Origin: JBJMLO01 sp045805265
GTDB taxonomy: Bacteria > Actinomycetota > UBA4738 > JACQTL01
Assembly (NCBI GenBank): GCA_045805265.1
Contig: JBJMLO010000027.1
Coordinates: 1 to 64,000 of the forward strand
DNA: 64,000 nucleotides
Direction of reading: 5' to 3'
In this document: positions 51,498 through 60,014 of the stretch, one piece after another
Position numbering within the stretch: position 1 is the stretch's first letter
Layout: each line of letters opens with the position of its first letter
Made by a program: the position numbers and the translations under genes
Notes under the pieces: generated by a model
Told to the model about the DNA's origin: nothing
The model's input: only the letters and a program-made list of their open reading frames with translations
The model's database searches: none

Positions 51498-52823
51498 ATG
51501 GACGCGGGGGCGCTGGACGCGGCGGCGGACCGTCACCTCCTGCACTCGCTCCGCCGCGACCGGTGCGTCACGTTCGTCCGGGGCGAGAACGCGCGGCTGT
51601 GGGACGCCGAGGGCCGGATGTACCTCGACACGATGTCGGGCTCGGCCGGCCCGGCGATGGTAGGCCACGCGAACCCGCGCGTCGCCGAGGCCGTGGCCCG
51701 CCAGATGGCCACCCTGCCGACGACGAACATCCTGCACCGGAGCGACGTGGTGGTGGAGTACTGCTCCCGGCTCGCGGCGATCTGCCCGCCGGGCCTCGAC
51801 AAGGTCGCGCTCCTCGCGGGCGGCGGGGACGCCGTGGAGGCCGCGCTGAAGCTGGCGATGCGCGTCACCGGGCGGACCGAGGTGCTCTCGCTCCACGGCG
51901 GGTACCACGGCATGTCGCTCGGCACGATGTCGCTCGCCGGCATCGCGCCCGACCGCAGCTGGTTCCCGGGCGCCGTCCGGTGGCCCACGTTCCGGCAGGT
52001 CCCGAACGCGGACGCGTACCGGAACCCGCTCGGCGACGGACCGGACGCGTGGCGCGCCAGCGCGCGGGCCCTCGAGAACGCCCTCGACGGCGGCTACCGG
52101 CAGGTCGCCGCCCTCGTCATGGAGATCGTCCAGGGCCCGAACGGCCACGTGGTGTTCCCACCCGGGTACTACGCCGAGGTCCAGCGCCTGTGCCGCGAGC
52201 GCGGGGTCTGGCTGGTCGTCGACGAGATCCAGACCGGTCTCGCCCGGTGCGGCGCCATGTGGGCGAGCGACCTGTTCGGGGTCCGCCCGGACGTCCTGGT
52301 CGCCGGGAAGGCGATCGGCGGGGGAGTGCCGATCGGCGCCATCGCCGTCCGGGGCGACGCCGTCACGCCGGAGCTGGAGTCCGAGCCGTGGAACATCCTG
52401 ACGTTCATGAACCAGCCGCTGGCGGCGGCCGCCGGCCTCGCGGTGCTCGACGTCGTGGAGGAGGAGGGGCTCGTGGACCGGGCGAGGTCGCTCGGGGAAC
52501 GGGCCACGCGCCGCTTCGAGCAGCTGGCGGGGGAGCACGAGGTCGTCGGCGACGTCCGGGGCCCTGGCCTGTTCATCGGCATCGACTACGTGGTCGACCG
52601 GGACACCAAGGAGCCCGCGACGGAGGCCTGCGCCGCCGCCTGGACGTACGCGGTCGATCACGGGCTCCTGTGCCAGTTCGGCGGCATCGGCGGCAACGTC
52701 CTCAAGTTCAAGCCGCCGCTCACCACGCCGGAGGAGGACTTCGAGCGGATGCTTGACCTCGTCGCTGACGTGACCCGGTTCATCTCCGAACGCGTCGGCG
52801 CCCGGGCGCCGGCGATGACCTGA
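51498..52823 (+). CDS. class III aminotransferase
   Basis: A 441-residue PLP aminotransferase of class III (omega-aminotransferase or glutamate-semialdehyde-mutase-like). ALLAGGGDAVEAALKLAMRV and SLHGGYHGMSLG are the substrate-binding blocks, VVDEIQTGLARCG precedes the PLP Lys in VLVAGKAIGGGVPIGAIA. It could transfer the amino group of a beta- or omega-amino acid onto a 2-oxo acid. Good Shine-Dalgarno (AGGGAGGAG) before ATG. A RidA protein follows by 9 bp, which often protects against the enamine products of such enzymes. Confidence 0.9.
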   Translation: MDAGALDAAADRHLLHSLRRDRCVTFVRGENARLWDAEGRMYLDTMSGSAGPAMVGHANPRVAEAVARQMATLPTTNILHRSDVVVEYCSRLAAICPPGLDKVALLAGGGDAVEAALKLAMRVTGRTEVLSLHGGYHGMSLGTMSLAGIAPDRSWFPGAVRWPTFRQVPNADAYRNPLGDGPDAWRASARALENALDGGYRQVAALVMEIVQGPNGHVVFPPGYYAEVQRLCRERGVWLVVDEIQTGLARCGAMWASDLFGVRPDVLVAGKAIGGGVPIGAIAVRGDAVTPELESEPWNILTFMNQPLAAAAGLAVLDVVEEEGLVDRARSLGERATRRFEQLAGEHEVVGDVRGPGLFIGIDYVVDRDTKEPATEACAAAWTYAVDHGLLCQFGGIGGNVLKFKPPLTTPEEDFERMLDLVADVTRFISERVGARAPAMT

Positions 52824-52832
52824 GGGAGGCGC

Positions 52833-53219
52833 ATGGGCAAGCACGTGATCCAGGCCGAGGGGGGCGCGAAGCCGTTGGGGGCCTACTCCCACGGCTGGCG
52901 GGCCGGCGACTTCATCTTCGTCACCGGCACCGGCCCCATCGACTCTGACGGCAAGGTCGTCGGCGACACGATCGAGGAGCAGACCAACAAGACCCTCGAC
53001 AACATCGAGGCCGTGCTCCGGGCCGAGGGGGCGTCGCTCGCCGACGTCATCAAGGTGAGCGTCCACCTGATCGACACGAACCTGTTCCCCCGGTACAACG
53101 CGGCGTACAAGGAGCGGTTCTCCGAGCCGTACCCGGCGCGCACGACGGTGGGGAGCGACCTGCACCAGGTCCCGGGGATGATGATCGAGATCGAGGCCAT
53201 GGCCTACGTGGGGGAGTGA
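52833..53219 (+). CDS. RidA-family enamine/imine deaminase
   Basis: A 128-residue RidA (YjgF/YER057c) protein. FVTGTGPIDSDGKVV at the start, NIEAVLRAEGASLADVIKV in the middle and YPARTTVGSDL, which holds the catalytic Arg, near the end. RidA hydrolyses the reactive 2-aminoacrylate-type enamines made by PLP dehydratases, which fits its place beside two PLP enzymes. Start and length are normal. Confidence 0.92.
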   Translation: MGKHVIQAEGGAKPLGAYSHGWRAGDFIFVTGTGPIDSDGKVVGDTIEEQTNKTLDNIEAVLRAEGASLADVIKVSVHLIDTNLFPRYNAAYKERFSEPYPARTTVGSDLHQVPGMMIEIEAMAYVGE

Positions 53220-53223
53220 GACG

Positions 53224-53985
53224 GTGGGCCGTCTCGAGGGGCGCCGGGCGATCGTCACGGGCGGCGGGCTCGGCATCGGCAGGGCCGCGGCGCTCAAGCT
53301 GGCCGCCGAGGGGGCGGCGGTCGGCGTGATCGACATCGACGAGGGCCTGGCGAAGGAGACCGCCGCCGCGGTCGAGGAGTCGGGGGGACGCGCGGTGTCC
53401 CTCGTCGCCGACGTCAGCGTCGAGGACCAGGTCGAGCGCGCGGTCCTCGGCGCCGAGGAAGCGTTCGGCGGGCTCGACACGGTCGTGGGGAACGCCGGCG
53501 TCCTGTGGGCCGACCGCGACGACCGGGCTGACCGCCTCGACGCGGACGTCTGGCGCCGGGTCGTCGACATCAACTTCACCGGGATGTTCCTGGCGTGCAA
53601 GCACGGGATCCGAGCTCTGCTGCGCGGGGGCGGCGGCGCGGTGGTGTGCACCGCGAGCCCGACCGGCCTGTACGGGCTGGCCCCCGGCCTCGACGCCTAC
53701 TCGGCCACCAAGGCCGGCGTGTACGGGCTGATCCGCGTCATGGCGAACGACTACGCCCGGGAGGGCATCCGGGTGAACGGCGTGATCCCCGGCTACACGG
53801 ACACCCCGATGAACGACTACGTGCAGCGCCCGGAGGGGCACGAGCGGATCCTGGCGACGATCCCGCTCCGGCGGCAGGGGACGGCCGAGGAGGTCGCGAA
53901 CGTCATCGCGTTCCTCGCCTCGGACGAGGCCTCGTACGTGACGGGCGCCGTGTGGGCGGCCGACGGCGGCATGACGGCGATCTGA
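53224..53985 (+). CDS. SDR-family oxidoreductase
   Basis: A 253-residue short-chain dehydrogenase. VTGGGLGIGRAAAL is the nucleotide loop, VGNAGVLWAD the NAG block, and SPTGLYG with YSATKAG the active site (Ser, Tyr, Lys). C-terminus YVTGAVWAADGG. GTG start 4 bp after RidA. With two more SDRs and a zinc dehydrogenase in the same operon, this set can oxidise or reduce several alcohols or keto intermediates; individual substrates cannot be assigned. Confidence 0.88.
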   Translation: MGRLEGRRAIVTGGGLGIGRAAALKLAAEGAAVGVIDIDEGLAKETAAAVEESGGRAVSLVADVSVEDQVERAVLGAEEAFGGLDTVVGNAGVLWADRDDRADRLDADVWRRVVDINFTGMFLACKHGIRALLRGGGGAVVCTASPTGLYGLAPGLDAYSATKAGVYGLIRVMANDYAREGIRVNGVIPGYTDTPMNDYVQRPEGHERILATIPLRRQGTAEEVANVIAFLASDEASYVTGAVWAADGGMTAI

Positions 53986-53995
53986 GGGGGACTGG

Positions 53996-55081
53996 ATGCT
54001 GGCCGCGCGACTCCACGGGAACCGGGACATCCGGGTGGAGGCGGTCGACGACCCCGGCCCGCCCGGCCCGGGCCAGGTCCGGGTGGCCCCCCGCTGGTGC
54101 GGGATCTGCGGGACGGACCTGCACGAGTACGCGCACGGACCGCTGTACGTCCCCGAGGAGAACCTCCCGCAGGTGTTGGGGCACGAGTTCAGCGCCGAGG
54201 TCCTGGAGGCCGGCCCGGAGGTGGATGAGCTCCGGGTGGGCGACCGCGTGGCGGTGCTACCGCACGTTTTCTGCGGCTCGTGCTACTTCTGCCTCCGGGG
54301 CCGCCAGGGGCTGTGCCGTTCGCTCCGGCTGACCGGCGTGTCCTACCCCGCGGGCGGACTGGCCGAGCAGGCGGTCGTCCCCGCCTCGCAGTGCGTGCCG
54401 GTGCCGGACGGCGTCTCGTTCGAGCAGGCCGCGATCCTCGAGCCGCTCGCCAGCGTGGTCCACGCGGTGGAGCGGGCGATGAGGCAGGGCGACGCCGTGC
54501 TCGTGACCGGCGCCGGCCCGATCGGGCAGCTGGCGGTGCTGGCCACCACGGCGGCCGGGGCGGCGTCCGTGTACGTCTCCGAGCCGAACGACGCGCGTCG
54601 GACCCAGGCGGAGCGGCTCGGCGCGGACGTGTTCGACCCGGGCGCGACCGACGTGGCGGCGGAGCTCCGGGAGCGCACCGGCGGGCTGGGCGTGGACTGC
54701 TCGATCGAGTGCTCGGGCGCCCAGGCCGGCCTGGACCTGTGCGTCGACGCCACCCGGGCCGCGGGCTACGTGGCGCAGATCGCGATCCACGTCGGCCCGC
54801 GCACGGTGATCCCGGAGACGTGGACGTGGAAGGACCTGACGATCGGCGGCATCTGGTCGTTCAAGATCTACGACACGCCGCGCATCCTGGCCCAGATCGC
54901 CGCGGGGCGGCTCCCCGTCGAGCGCATCGTCACCGGGCGGATCGACATCCACGACCTCGTCCCGCTCGGGATCGACCGCCTGGCCGACCCCGCCGGCGAC
55001 CAGGTGAAGATCCTCGTCTCGGCCTCGGGTGCGCCGGCCGCGGTCGACACCGTCCCCGCATCCGCGGGAGTGTCACGATGA
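53996..55081 (+). CDS. zinc-dependent medium-chain alcohol dehydrogenase
   Basis: A 361-residue MDR enzyme of the 2,3-butanediol/sorbitol/threonine dehydrogenase type. Catalytic zinc: Cys and His in WCGICGTDLHEY and VLGHEFSAEV. Structural zinc: CGSCYFCLRGRQGLC gives the CxxCxxCx7C pattern. Rossmann loop VTGAGPIGQLAV near 167. A polyol or beta-hydroxy acid is the expected substrate. ATG start behind GAGGGGGA; overlaps the next SDR by 4 nt. Confidence 0.9.
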   Translation: MLAARLHGNRDIRVEAVDDPGPPGPGQVRVAPRWCGICGTDLHEYAHGPLYVPEENLPQVLGHEFSAEVLEAGPEVDELRVGDRVAVLPHVFCGSCYFCLRGRQGLCRSLRLTGVSYPAGGLAEQAVVPASQCVPVPDGVSFEQAAILEPLASVVHAVERAMRQGDAVLVTGAGPIGQLAVLATTAAGAASVYVSEPNDARRTQAERLGADVFDPGATDVAAELRERTGGLGVDCSIECSGAQAGLDLCVDATRAAGYVAQIAIHVGPRTVIPETWTWKDLTIGGIWSFKIYDTPRILAQIAAGRLPVERIVTGRIDIHDLVPLGIDRLADPAGDQVKILVSASGAPAAVDTVPASAGVSR

Positions 55082-55914
55082 AGCGGTTCGAGGGCCGGTC
55101 AGTCCTCGTCACCGGAGGGGCGCAGGGGATCGGCCGGGGAGTGGCGGAGCGGTTCGCCTCCGAGGGCGCCAGCACCGTCCTGCTCGACGTCGAGGCCGAC
55201 ACGGTCCGGGCGACGGCCGCCGACTTCGAGGCGAAGGGCTGGCCGGTCGAGGCGGTCCCCGGCGACGTCGCGCGGCGGGCCGACGTCGCCGGCGCGGTGC
55301 GCCGGGCGGTCGAGCGCTTCGGGCGGCTCGACGTCCTGGTCGGCGTGGCCGGGATCACGGAGCTCTCGTCCATCCTCGAGGTCACCGACGAGACCTGGCA
55401 CCGGATCCTCGACGTGAACCTCACCGGGATGTTCCTGGCCTCCCAGGAGGCGGCGCGCGCGATGGCCGCGGACGCCAACGGGGGTTCGATCGTGCTGATC
55501 GCGTCGACGAACGCCTTCTACCCGGAGGCCCACACCGTGCCCTACAGCGTGAGCAAGGCCGGGATCGTGGGGTTCGTCCGGGCGGCGAGCCTCGACCTCG
55601 CGGAGCTCGGCATCCGGATCAACGCGATCAACCCCGGCCAGATCGTCACGCGCCTGTCGGCCGTGCTCGTGGAGGACCCGGTGGGGGGCCCGAAGATGCT
55701 CGAGCGCATCCCGCTGGGGCGGTGGGGCCTGCCCGCGGACGTCGCTGCCGTAGCGGCGTTCCTCGCGTCCGACGACGCCGCGTACATGACGGGGGAGGAC
55801 GTGACCGTGGATGCCGGAATGACGGTCGGCATGGTGCTCGACGTCGAGGACGTCGCGCTCGGCGAGCACGGCTCGAAACGGGAGGAAGGAGGGCGGGAGG
55901 GCGCACATGGGTGA
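55078..55914 (+). CDS. SDR-family oxidoreductase
   Basis: A 278-residue SDR with a C-terminal extension. VTGGAQGIGRGVAE, GVAGITELSSI and YSVSKAG are the functional blocks; the C-terminal part after TVDAGMTVG extends about 25 residues beyond the usual end, with a charged tail. The ATG overlaps the stop codon of the alcohol dehydrogenase (ATGA). Substrate unknown. Confidence 0.88.
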   Translation: MKRFEGRSVLVTGGAQGIGRGVAERFASEGASTVLLDVEADTVRATAADFEAKGWPVEAVPGDVARRADVAGAVRRAVERFGRLDVLVGVAGITELSSILEVTDETWHRILDVNLTGMFLASQEAARAMAADANGGSIVLIASTNAFYPEAHTVPYSVSKAGIVGFVRAASLDLAELGIRINAINPGQIVTRLSAVLVEDPVGGPKMLERIPLGRWGLPADVAAVAAFLASDDAAYMTGEDVTVDAGMTVGMVLDVEDVALGEHGSKREEGGREGAHG

Positions 55915-56710
55915 TGGGAGGCTCGAAGGGAAGGTCGCCGTGGTGACCGGCGGCGGGTCCGGCATCGGGCGGGCGGCGGCCCTGCGGTTCGCCCGCGAGG
56001 GGGCCGCGGTCGTCGTGGCGGACGTGGCCGGCGACAACGCGGAGGCTGTCGCGCGGGAGATCACCGAGGCCGGCGGCCGCGCCGTCGGGATGGCCGTCGA
56101 CGTCAGCGACGAGGCGCAGGTCGCGTCGATGGTGGATGGGGCGGTGCGGCAGTTCGGCGGCCTCGACGTGCTGATGACGGCGGCGGGGGTGCTCGGTTTC
56201 GGCGACGTCGTGTCGACGGAGATGGAGACCTGGCACCGGACGGTGGCGGTGAACCTGACCGGGACGTTCCTGTGCGCCCGGGCGGCCATCCCCGCGATGC
56301 GGGAACGGGGCGGCGGCTCGATCGTCACGCTGTCGTCCTCGACCGGCGCGCACGACGTGGCACCGGGCACCGCGGCGTACTGCGCGTCGAAGGGCGGCGT
56401 TGCGATGCTCACGAAGTGCATCGGCATCGACCACGCGAAGGACGGGATCCGGGCGAACGCGCTGGCCCCAGGTCCCACCGAGACGCCCATGCTCCAGGCG
56501 GTCATGACGCCGGAGGAGCTGCGGGCGTTCGGCGCGGCGATGCCGATCGGCCGGCTTGCCCGCCCGGAGGAGCTGGCGGCAGCGGCCGCGTTCCTGGCGT
56601 CGGATGACGCCTCCTACGTGACGGGGGCGGTGTTCGCCGTGGACGGCGGGCAGACGGCGAAGGTGGGCATGACCCTGGACGACCTCGGAACTGTGGCTCG
56701 ACAGCCATGA
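55907..56710 (+). CDS. SDR-family oxidoreductase
   Basis: A 267-residue classical SDR. VTGGGSGIGRAAAL binds NAD(P); SSSTGAHD and YCASKGG supply Ser, Tyr and Lys; end YVTGAVFAVDGG. Resembles the SDR at 53224 and may be a paralogue with a different substrate. It overlaps the previous gene by 8 nt and the next by 4 nt. Confidence 0.88.
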   Translation: MGDGRLEGKVAVVTGGGSGIGRAAALRFAREGAAVVVADVAGDNAEAVAREITEAGGRAVGMAVDVSDEAQVASMVDGAVRQFGGLDVLMTAAGVLGFGDVVSTEMETWHRTVAVNLTGTFLCARAAIPAMRERGGGSIVTLSSSTGAHDVAPGTAAYCASKGGVAMLTKCIGIDHAKDGIRANALAPGPTETPMLQAVMTPEELRAFGAAMPIGRLARPEELAAAAAFLASDDASYVTGAVFAVDGGQTAKVGMTLDDLGTVARQP

Positions 56711-57948
56711 GCACGGAGCACATCGGCGTGGCCGACGCGGTCGTGATCGGGGCAGGGGCCCCGGGGACCAGCACGGCCTACCATCTGGCGGACCGCGGAC
56801 GGCGGGTGATGCTCGTCGACCGGTCCGCGGCCGTGTCGCAGACGTCCCCGCGAGCGGCCGGGTTGGCCCTGCAGATCCAGGCGGACGAGCCACTGGCGCG
56901 AATCGCGATCCGCAGCATCGAGATGATGCTGCGGTTCGAGCGGGACACGGGCCACCCGCTCACGGTGCACCAGTGGGGGAGCATCAAGGTGGCCCGCACC
57001 GAGGGCGACGAGCGCCAGGTGCACGAGGAGATCGAGCGAGGGCGGAGCCTCGGCGTCGATGTCGATCTCATCGATGGGGGGCGGGCACGGACTCTCGCCC
57101 CCTGGCTCGATCCCGCGACCGCGGTGGCGATGTGGTACTCGCCCGGTGACCTGTTCCTCGAGCCGGGCGACCTGCCGCGCGCGTACGAGGCTGCCTTCCT
57201 CAAGCGGGGCGGACGGATCGTCGAGCACGCGGAGGTCACGGGGTTCGAGATCGGGACTGGTGGGATCGAGGCGGTCTCGACCTCGCGCGGCACGATCGAG
57301 GCCCCGGCGGTGGTGATCGCCGCGGGCGCGTGGTCCCGCAAGGTGGGGGAGCTCGCGGGCGCCCGGCTCCCGCTCTGGCCCATCCGGCACCAGCTGCTCG
57401 TGACGGAGCCGCTGCGAGAGGTGGCCGACGGGCAGCCGTCGGTTCGGATCATGGACGCGAAGACCTACACGCGGCCCGAGCGCGGTGGGCTGATGTTCGG
57501 CGCGTACGAGCCGGATCCGTTGCAGTTGGACATGCGCAGCGAGCCGTCGTCGTTCGAGATCGCCGACGTCCCGATCGACGAGCGTCCGTTGCGGGCGAAG
57601 ATCGCCGAGGTCGAGCGCGAGCTCCCTGCACTGCGGACCGCCCGCGTGGCCGAGGTCCGGGGCGGGTTGCCGACCATGACGCCCGACGGCCACTTCCTCG
57701 TCGATCGACTGCCGGGCGTCTCGTGGTGCTACGCGATCACCGGGTGCAACGTCGGGGGCCTCTCGACCTCACCGGCGCTCGGCCATGACCTCGCCGATTG
57801 GATGGTGACCGGCGAGCGGCCGCCCTCGATCGAGCCGTTCTCCCTCGATCGCTTCGGGCCTGACTACGACGACGAGGATCGGCTCCGGGCAGCGTGCTTC
57901 GCGACCTATGCCCACAAGTACGGGGAGGACGAGACCGTTGCCCACTGA
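56707..57948 (+). CDS. FAD-dependent amino-acid or amine oxidase (DAO family)
   Basis: A 413-residue flavoprotein. ADAVVIGAGAPGTSTAYHLAD near the start binds FAD, with glycine-rich and Asp-containing blocks as in the D-amino-acid/sarcosine oxidase family; GGLPTMTPDGHFLVDRLPGV and TGCNVGGLSTSPALGHDLADW near the end contain the second FAD region. It could oxidise an amine or a D-amino acid to an imine, consistent with the RidA in the same operon. ATG overlaps the SDR stop. Confidence 0.87.
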   Translation: MSTEHIGVADAVVIGAGAPGTSTAYHLADRGRRVMLVDRSAAVSQTSPRAAGLALQIQADEPLARIAIRSIEMMLRFERDTGHPLTVHQWGSIKVARTEGDERQVHEEIERGRSLGVDVDLIDGGRARTLAPWLDPATAVAMWYSPGDLFLEPGDLPRAYEAAFLKRGGRIVEHAEVTGFEIGTGGIEAVSTSRGTIEAPAVVIAAGAWSRKVGELAGARLPLWPIRHQLLVTEPLREVADGQPSVRIMDAKTYTRPERGGLMFGAYEPDPLQLDMRSEPSSFEIADVPIDERPLRAKIAEVERELPALRTARVAEVRGGLPTMTPDGHFLVDRLPGVSWCYAITGCNVGGLSTSPALGHDLADWMVTGERPPSIEPFSLDRFGPDYDDEDRLRAACFATYAHKYGEDETVAH

Positions 57949-59980
57949 GCTGCACGCCGGCGTCGAGCGCAGGCATCGGGGATCCCCCCTCGGAAGGGGC
58001 GCACCACCGACCCCGTTCTTCCTGCGATATGGGCGGGAGGAGCCGACGCCGCCTCGGCGCGCGCTTCGGGCCGGACCCGTCTCGGTCGAGCTCGAGGACG
58101 GCGATCTTCGTTACGCGTCCATGGGCGGCGAGGAGATCGTCCGCCGGATCTACGTCGCGGTCCGCGATCTGAGCTGGAACACGATCCCGGGCGAGATCAA
58201 CGGGCTCCAGACGGAGGACCGCGGCGACGCGTTTCGGGTCACCTTCGTGCGGACCCACCGTCAGGGGAGCATCGCGTTCGCCTGGAACGGGACGATCGAA
58301 GGCGCGCCGGACGGCACGCTCTCCTACCGGATGGAAGGGACCGCGCTCTCCTCCTTCCCCTTCGCCAAGATCGGCATCTGCGTTCACCATGCCATTCGCG
58401 GGACCGCGGGCCGGCCGTTTCATGGCACCGGGCCGGATGGGTCGGTGCAGGGGGTGTTCCCGGAGCTGGTGGGACCCCAGATCCACCTCGAGGACGGCAC
58501 GGACCTGCCGCTGTTCGATCCGGTCGATCACCTCGAGATCGAGATGCCAACCGGCATCGTGACGTTCGATTTCGAGGGCGACCTCTTCGAGGCCGAGGAC
58601 CAGCGGAATTGGACCGATGGGTCCTTCAAGACCTACTCGACGCCCGCCCGGTTGGGCTACCGCTTCGATGCCGTCGAGGGGCAGCGGATCGTCCAGCAGG
58701 TCACCATCTCGACTCGAGGCTTTCCCAGATATGCCGCTCGCCCGCGCGGAGCGACCGCGCCGCTGCGGCTGCACATCGGCGATCCGACCGGCGCGAGGAT
58801 GCCGCAGATCGGGCTCGGGACGGGGCAGGGGCCGACCCGTCTCTCCGAGCGGCACTGGGAGCTGCTGCGCAAGCTTGGTCCCGCCCATCTCCGTGCCGAC
58901 GTGCACCTCGTCGACGATGGCTGGACGGGAACGATGGCGTACGCCCGGGAGGCGTCCCTCGCCACCGGGTGTCCCCTCGAGCTGGCCGTGTTCGCCGACG
59001 ATGGGGCGGCCGACGAGCAGCTGGCCAGTCTGGCGGACGAGCTGGCGGCGCGGCCGGTCCGGCTCAGCGGCCTCCTGCTCGTTCCCGAGGTGGGCGAGAC
59101 CACGCCGCCCGGAATCACCGGTGCGGCCCGGCGCGTGCTCGGCGGCGCCATCCCGGCGGTCCCGTTCCTGGGGGGGACGAACGCCTACTTCTGCGAGCTG
59201 AACCGCTCCCGGCCGGATCCCTCGGGTCTCGACGGAATCGCCTACTCCGCGAACCCTCAGATCCACGCCACGGACGAGCGGTCGCTCGCCGAGGCCCTCG
59301 AGGGGCTGGGGGAGACGGTACGGGCCGCCCGATCGATCTTCCCGGGGCTCCCGATCCACGTCACCCCCGTGACGCTCCGGCCGCGGTTCAACGCCGTGGC
59401 GTCCGAAGAGGCCGAGGCCCCAGACGACACGTCGCAGTTCGATCCCCGGCAGTGGTCGCTCTTCGGCGCCGCATGGACGGCGGGGAGCGTGGGCGCACTC
59501 TCGGCCGCCGGGGCCACCGGGGTGACGTTCTTCGAGATGGCGGGCCCCCTCGGGGTGATCCGCGGCGCGGACGAGCCGGTCGGGCTTCCGCCAGCGAGCC
59601 TGGGCGACGCGACGGTGTCCCCGATCTACCACGTCCTGGCGGATGCGGCCGGGATGGCCGGCGGCGAGGTCCTCGCGTGCCGGTCGGAGGATCCGCTCTC
59701 GGTGACCGCGTTCGCCTCGCGCGCCGATGGACATGACGCCGTCGTGGTCGCCAACCTCACCGACGCCCGCCGGGAGCTCATCGTGATTGGTCTTCGGGCG
59801 GAGGAGGCGACGCTCCGGGTGCTGGATGAGGGCTCGGCGTGGGCCGCGACGCACGAGCCGGATGCATTCGCCGCGGACGGAGACGTCCGACGACCGGGCA
59901 AAGGAGGGATGCGCATTCAGATGCAGCCGTGTGCGGTGGTGCGAATCGTCGCGCGGACGGCCAGCGACAAGCGAGGTTGA
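57938..59980 (+). CDS. D-apionate lactonase-like protein
   Basis: A 680-residue protein. The block EDQRNWTDGSFKTYSTP (about residue 219) and the overall length resemble D-apionate lactonase (ApnL), known from bacterial apiose/apionate catabolism. It opens a branched-sugar lactone in that pathway. No signal peptide, so it should be cytosolic. The start is taken as TTG 57938 because GGGGAGGACGAG lies upstream at good distance; it overlaps the DAO gene by 11 nt. Recognition is from pattern memory and should be verified; another beta-jelly-roll/TIM hydrolase with the same motif is possible. Confidence 0.6.
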   Translation: MPTELHAGVERRHRGSPLGRGAPPTPFFLRYGREEPTPPRRALRAGPVSVELEDGDLRYASMGGEEIVRRIYVAVRDLSWNTIPGEINGLQTEDRGDAFRVTFVRTHRQGSIAFAWNGTIEGAPDGTLSYRMEGTALSSFPFAKIGICVHHAIRGTAGRPFHGTGPDGSVQGVFPELVGPQIHLEDGTDLPLFDPVDHLEIEMPTGIVTFDFEGDLFEAEDQRNWTDGSFKTYSTPARLGYRFDAVEGQRIVQQVTISTRGFPRYAARPRGATAPLRLHIGDPTGARMPQIGLGTGQGPTRLSERHWELLRKLGPAHLRADVHLVDDGWTGTMAYAREASLATGCPLELAVFADDGAADEQLASLADELAARPVRLSGLLLVPEVGETTPPGITGAARRVLGGAIPAVPFLGGTNAYFCELNRSRPDPSGLDGIAYSANPQIHATDERSLAEALEGLGETVRAARSIFPGLPIHVTPVTLRPRFNAVASEEAEAPDDTSQFDPRQWSLFGAAWTAGSVGALSAAGATGVTFFEMAGPLGVIRGADEPVGLPPASLGDATVSPIYHVLADAAGMAGGEVLACRSEDPLSVTAFASRADGHDAVVVANLTDARRELIVIGLRAEEATLRVLDEGSAWAATHEPDAFAADGDVRRPGKGGMRIQMQPCAVVRIVARTASDKRG

Positions 59981-60014
59981 CAGCTGGGGTCCGGGCTGAG
60001 GGAAGGAGAGGACG

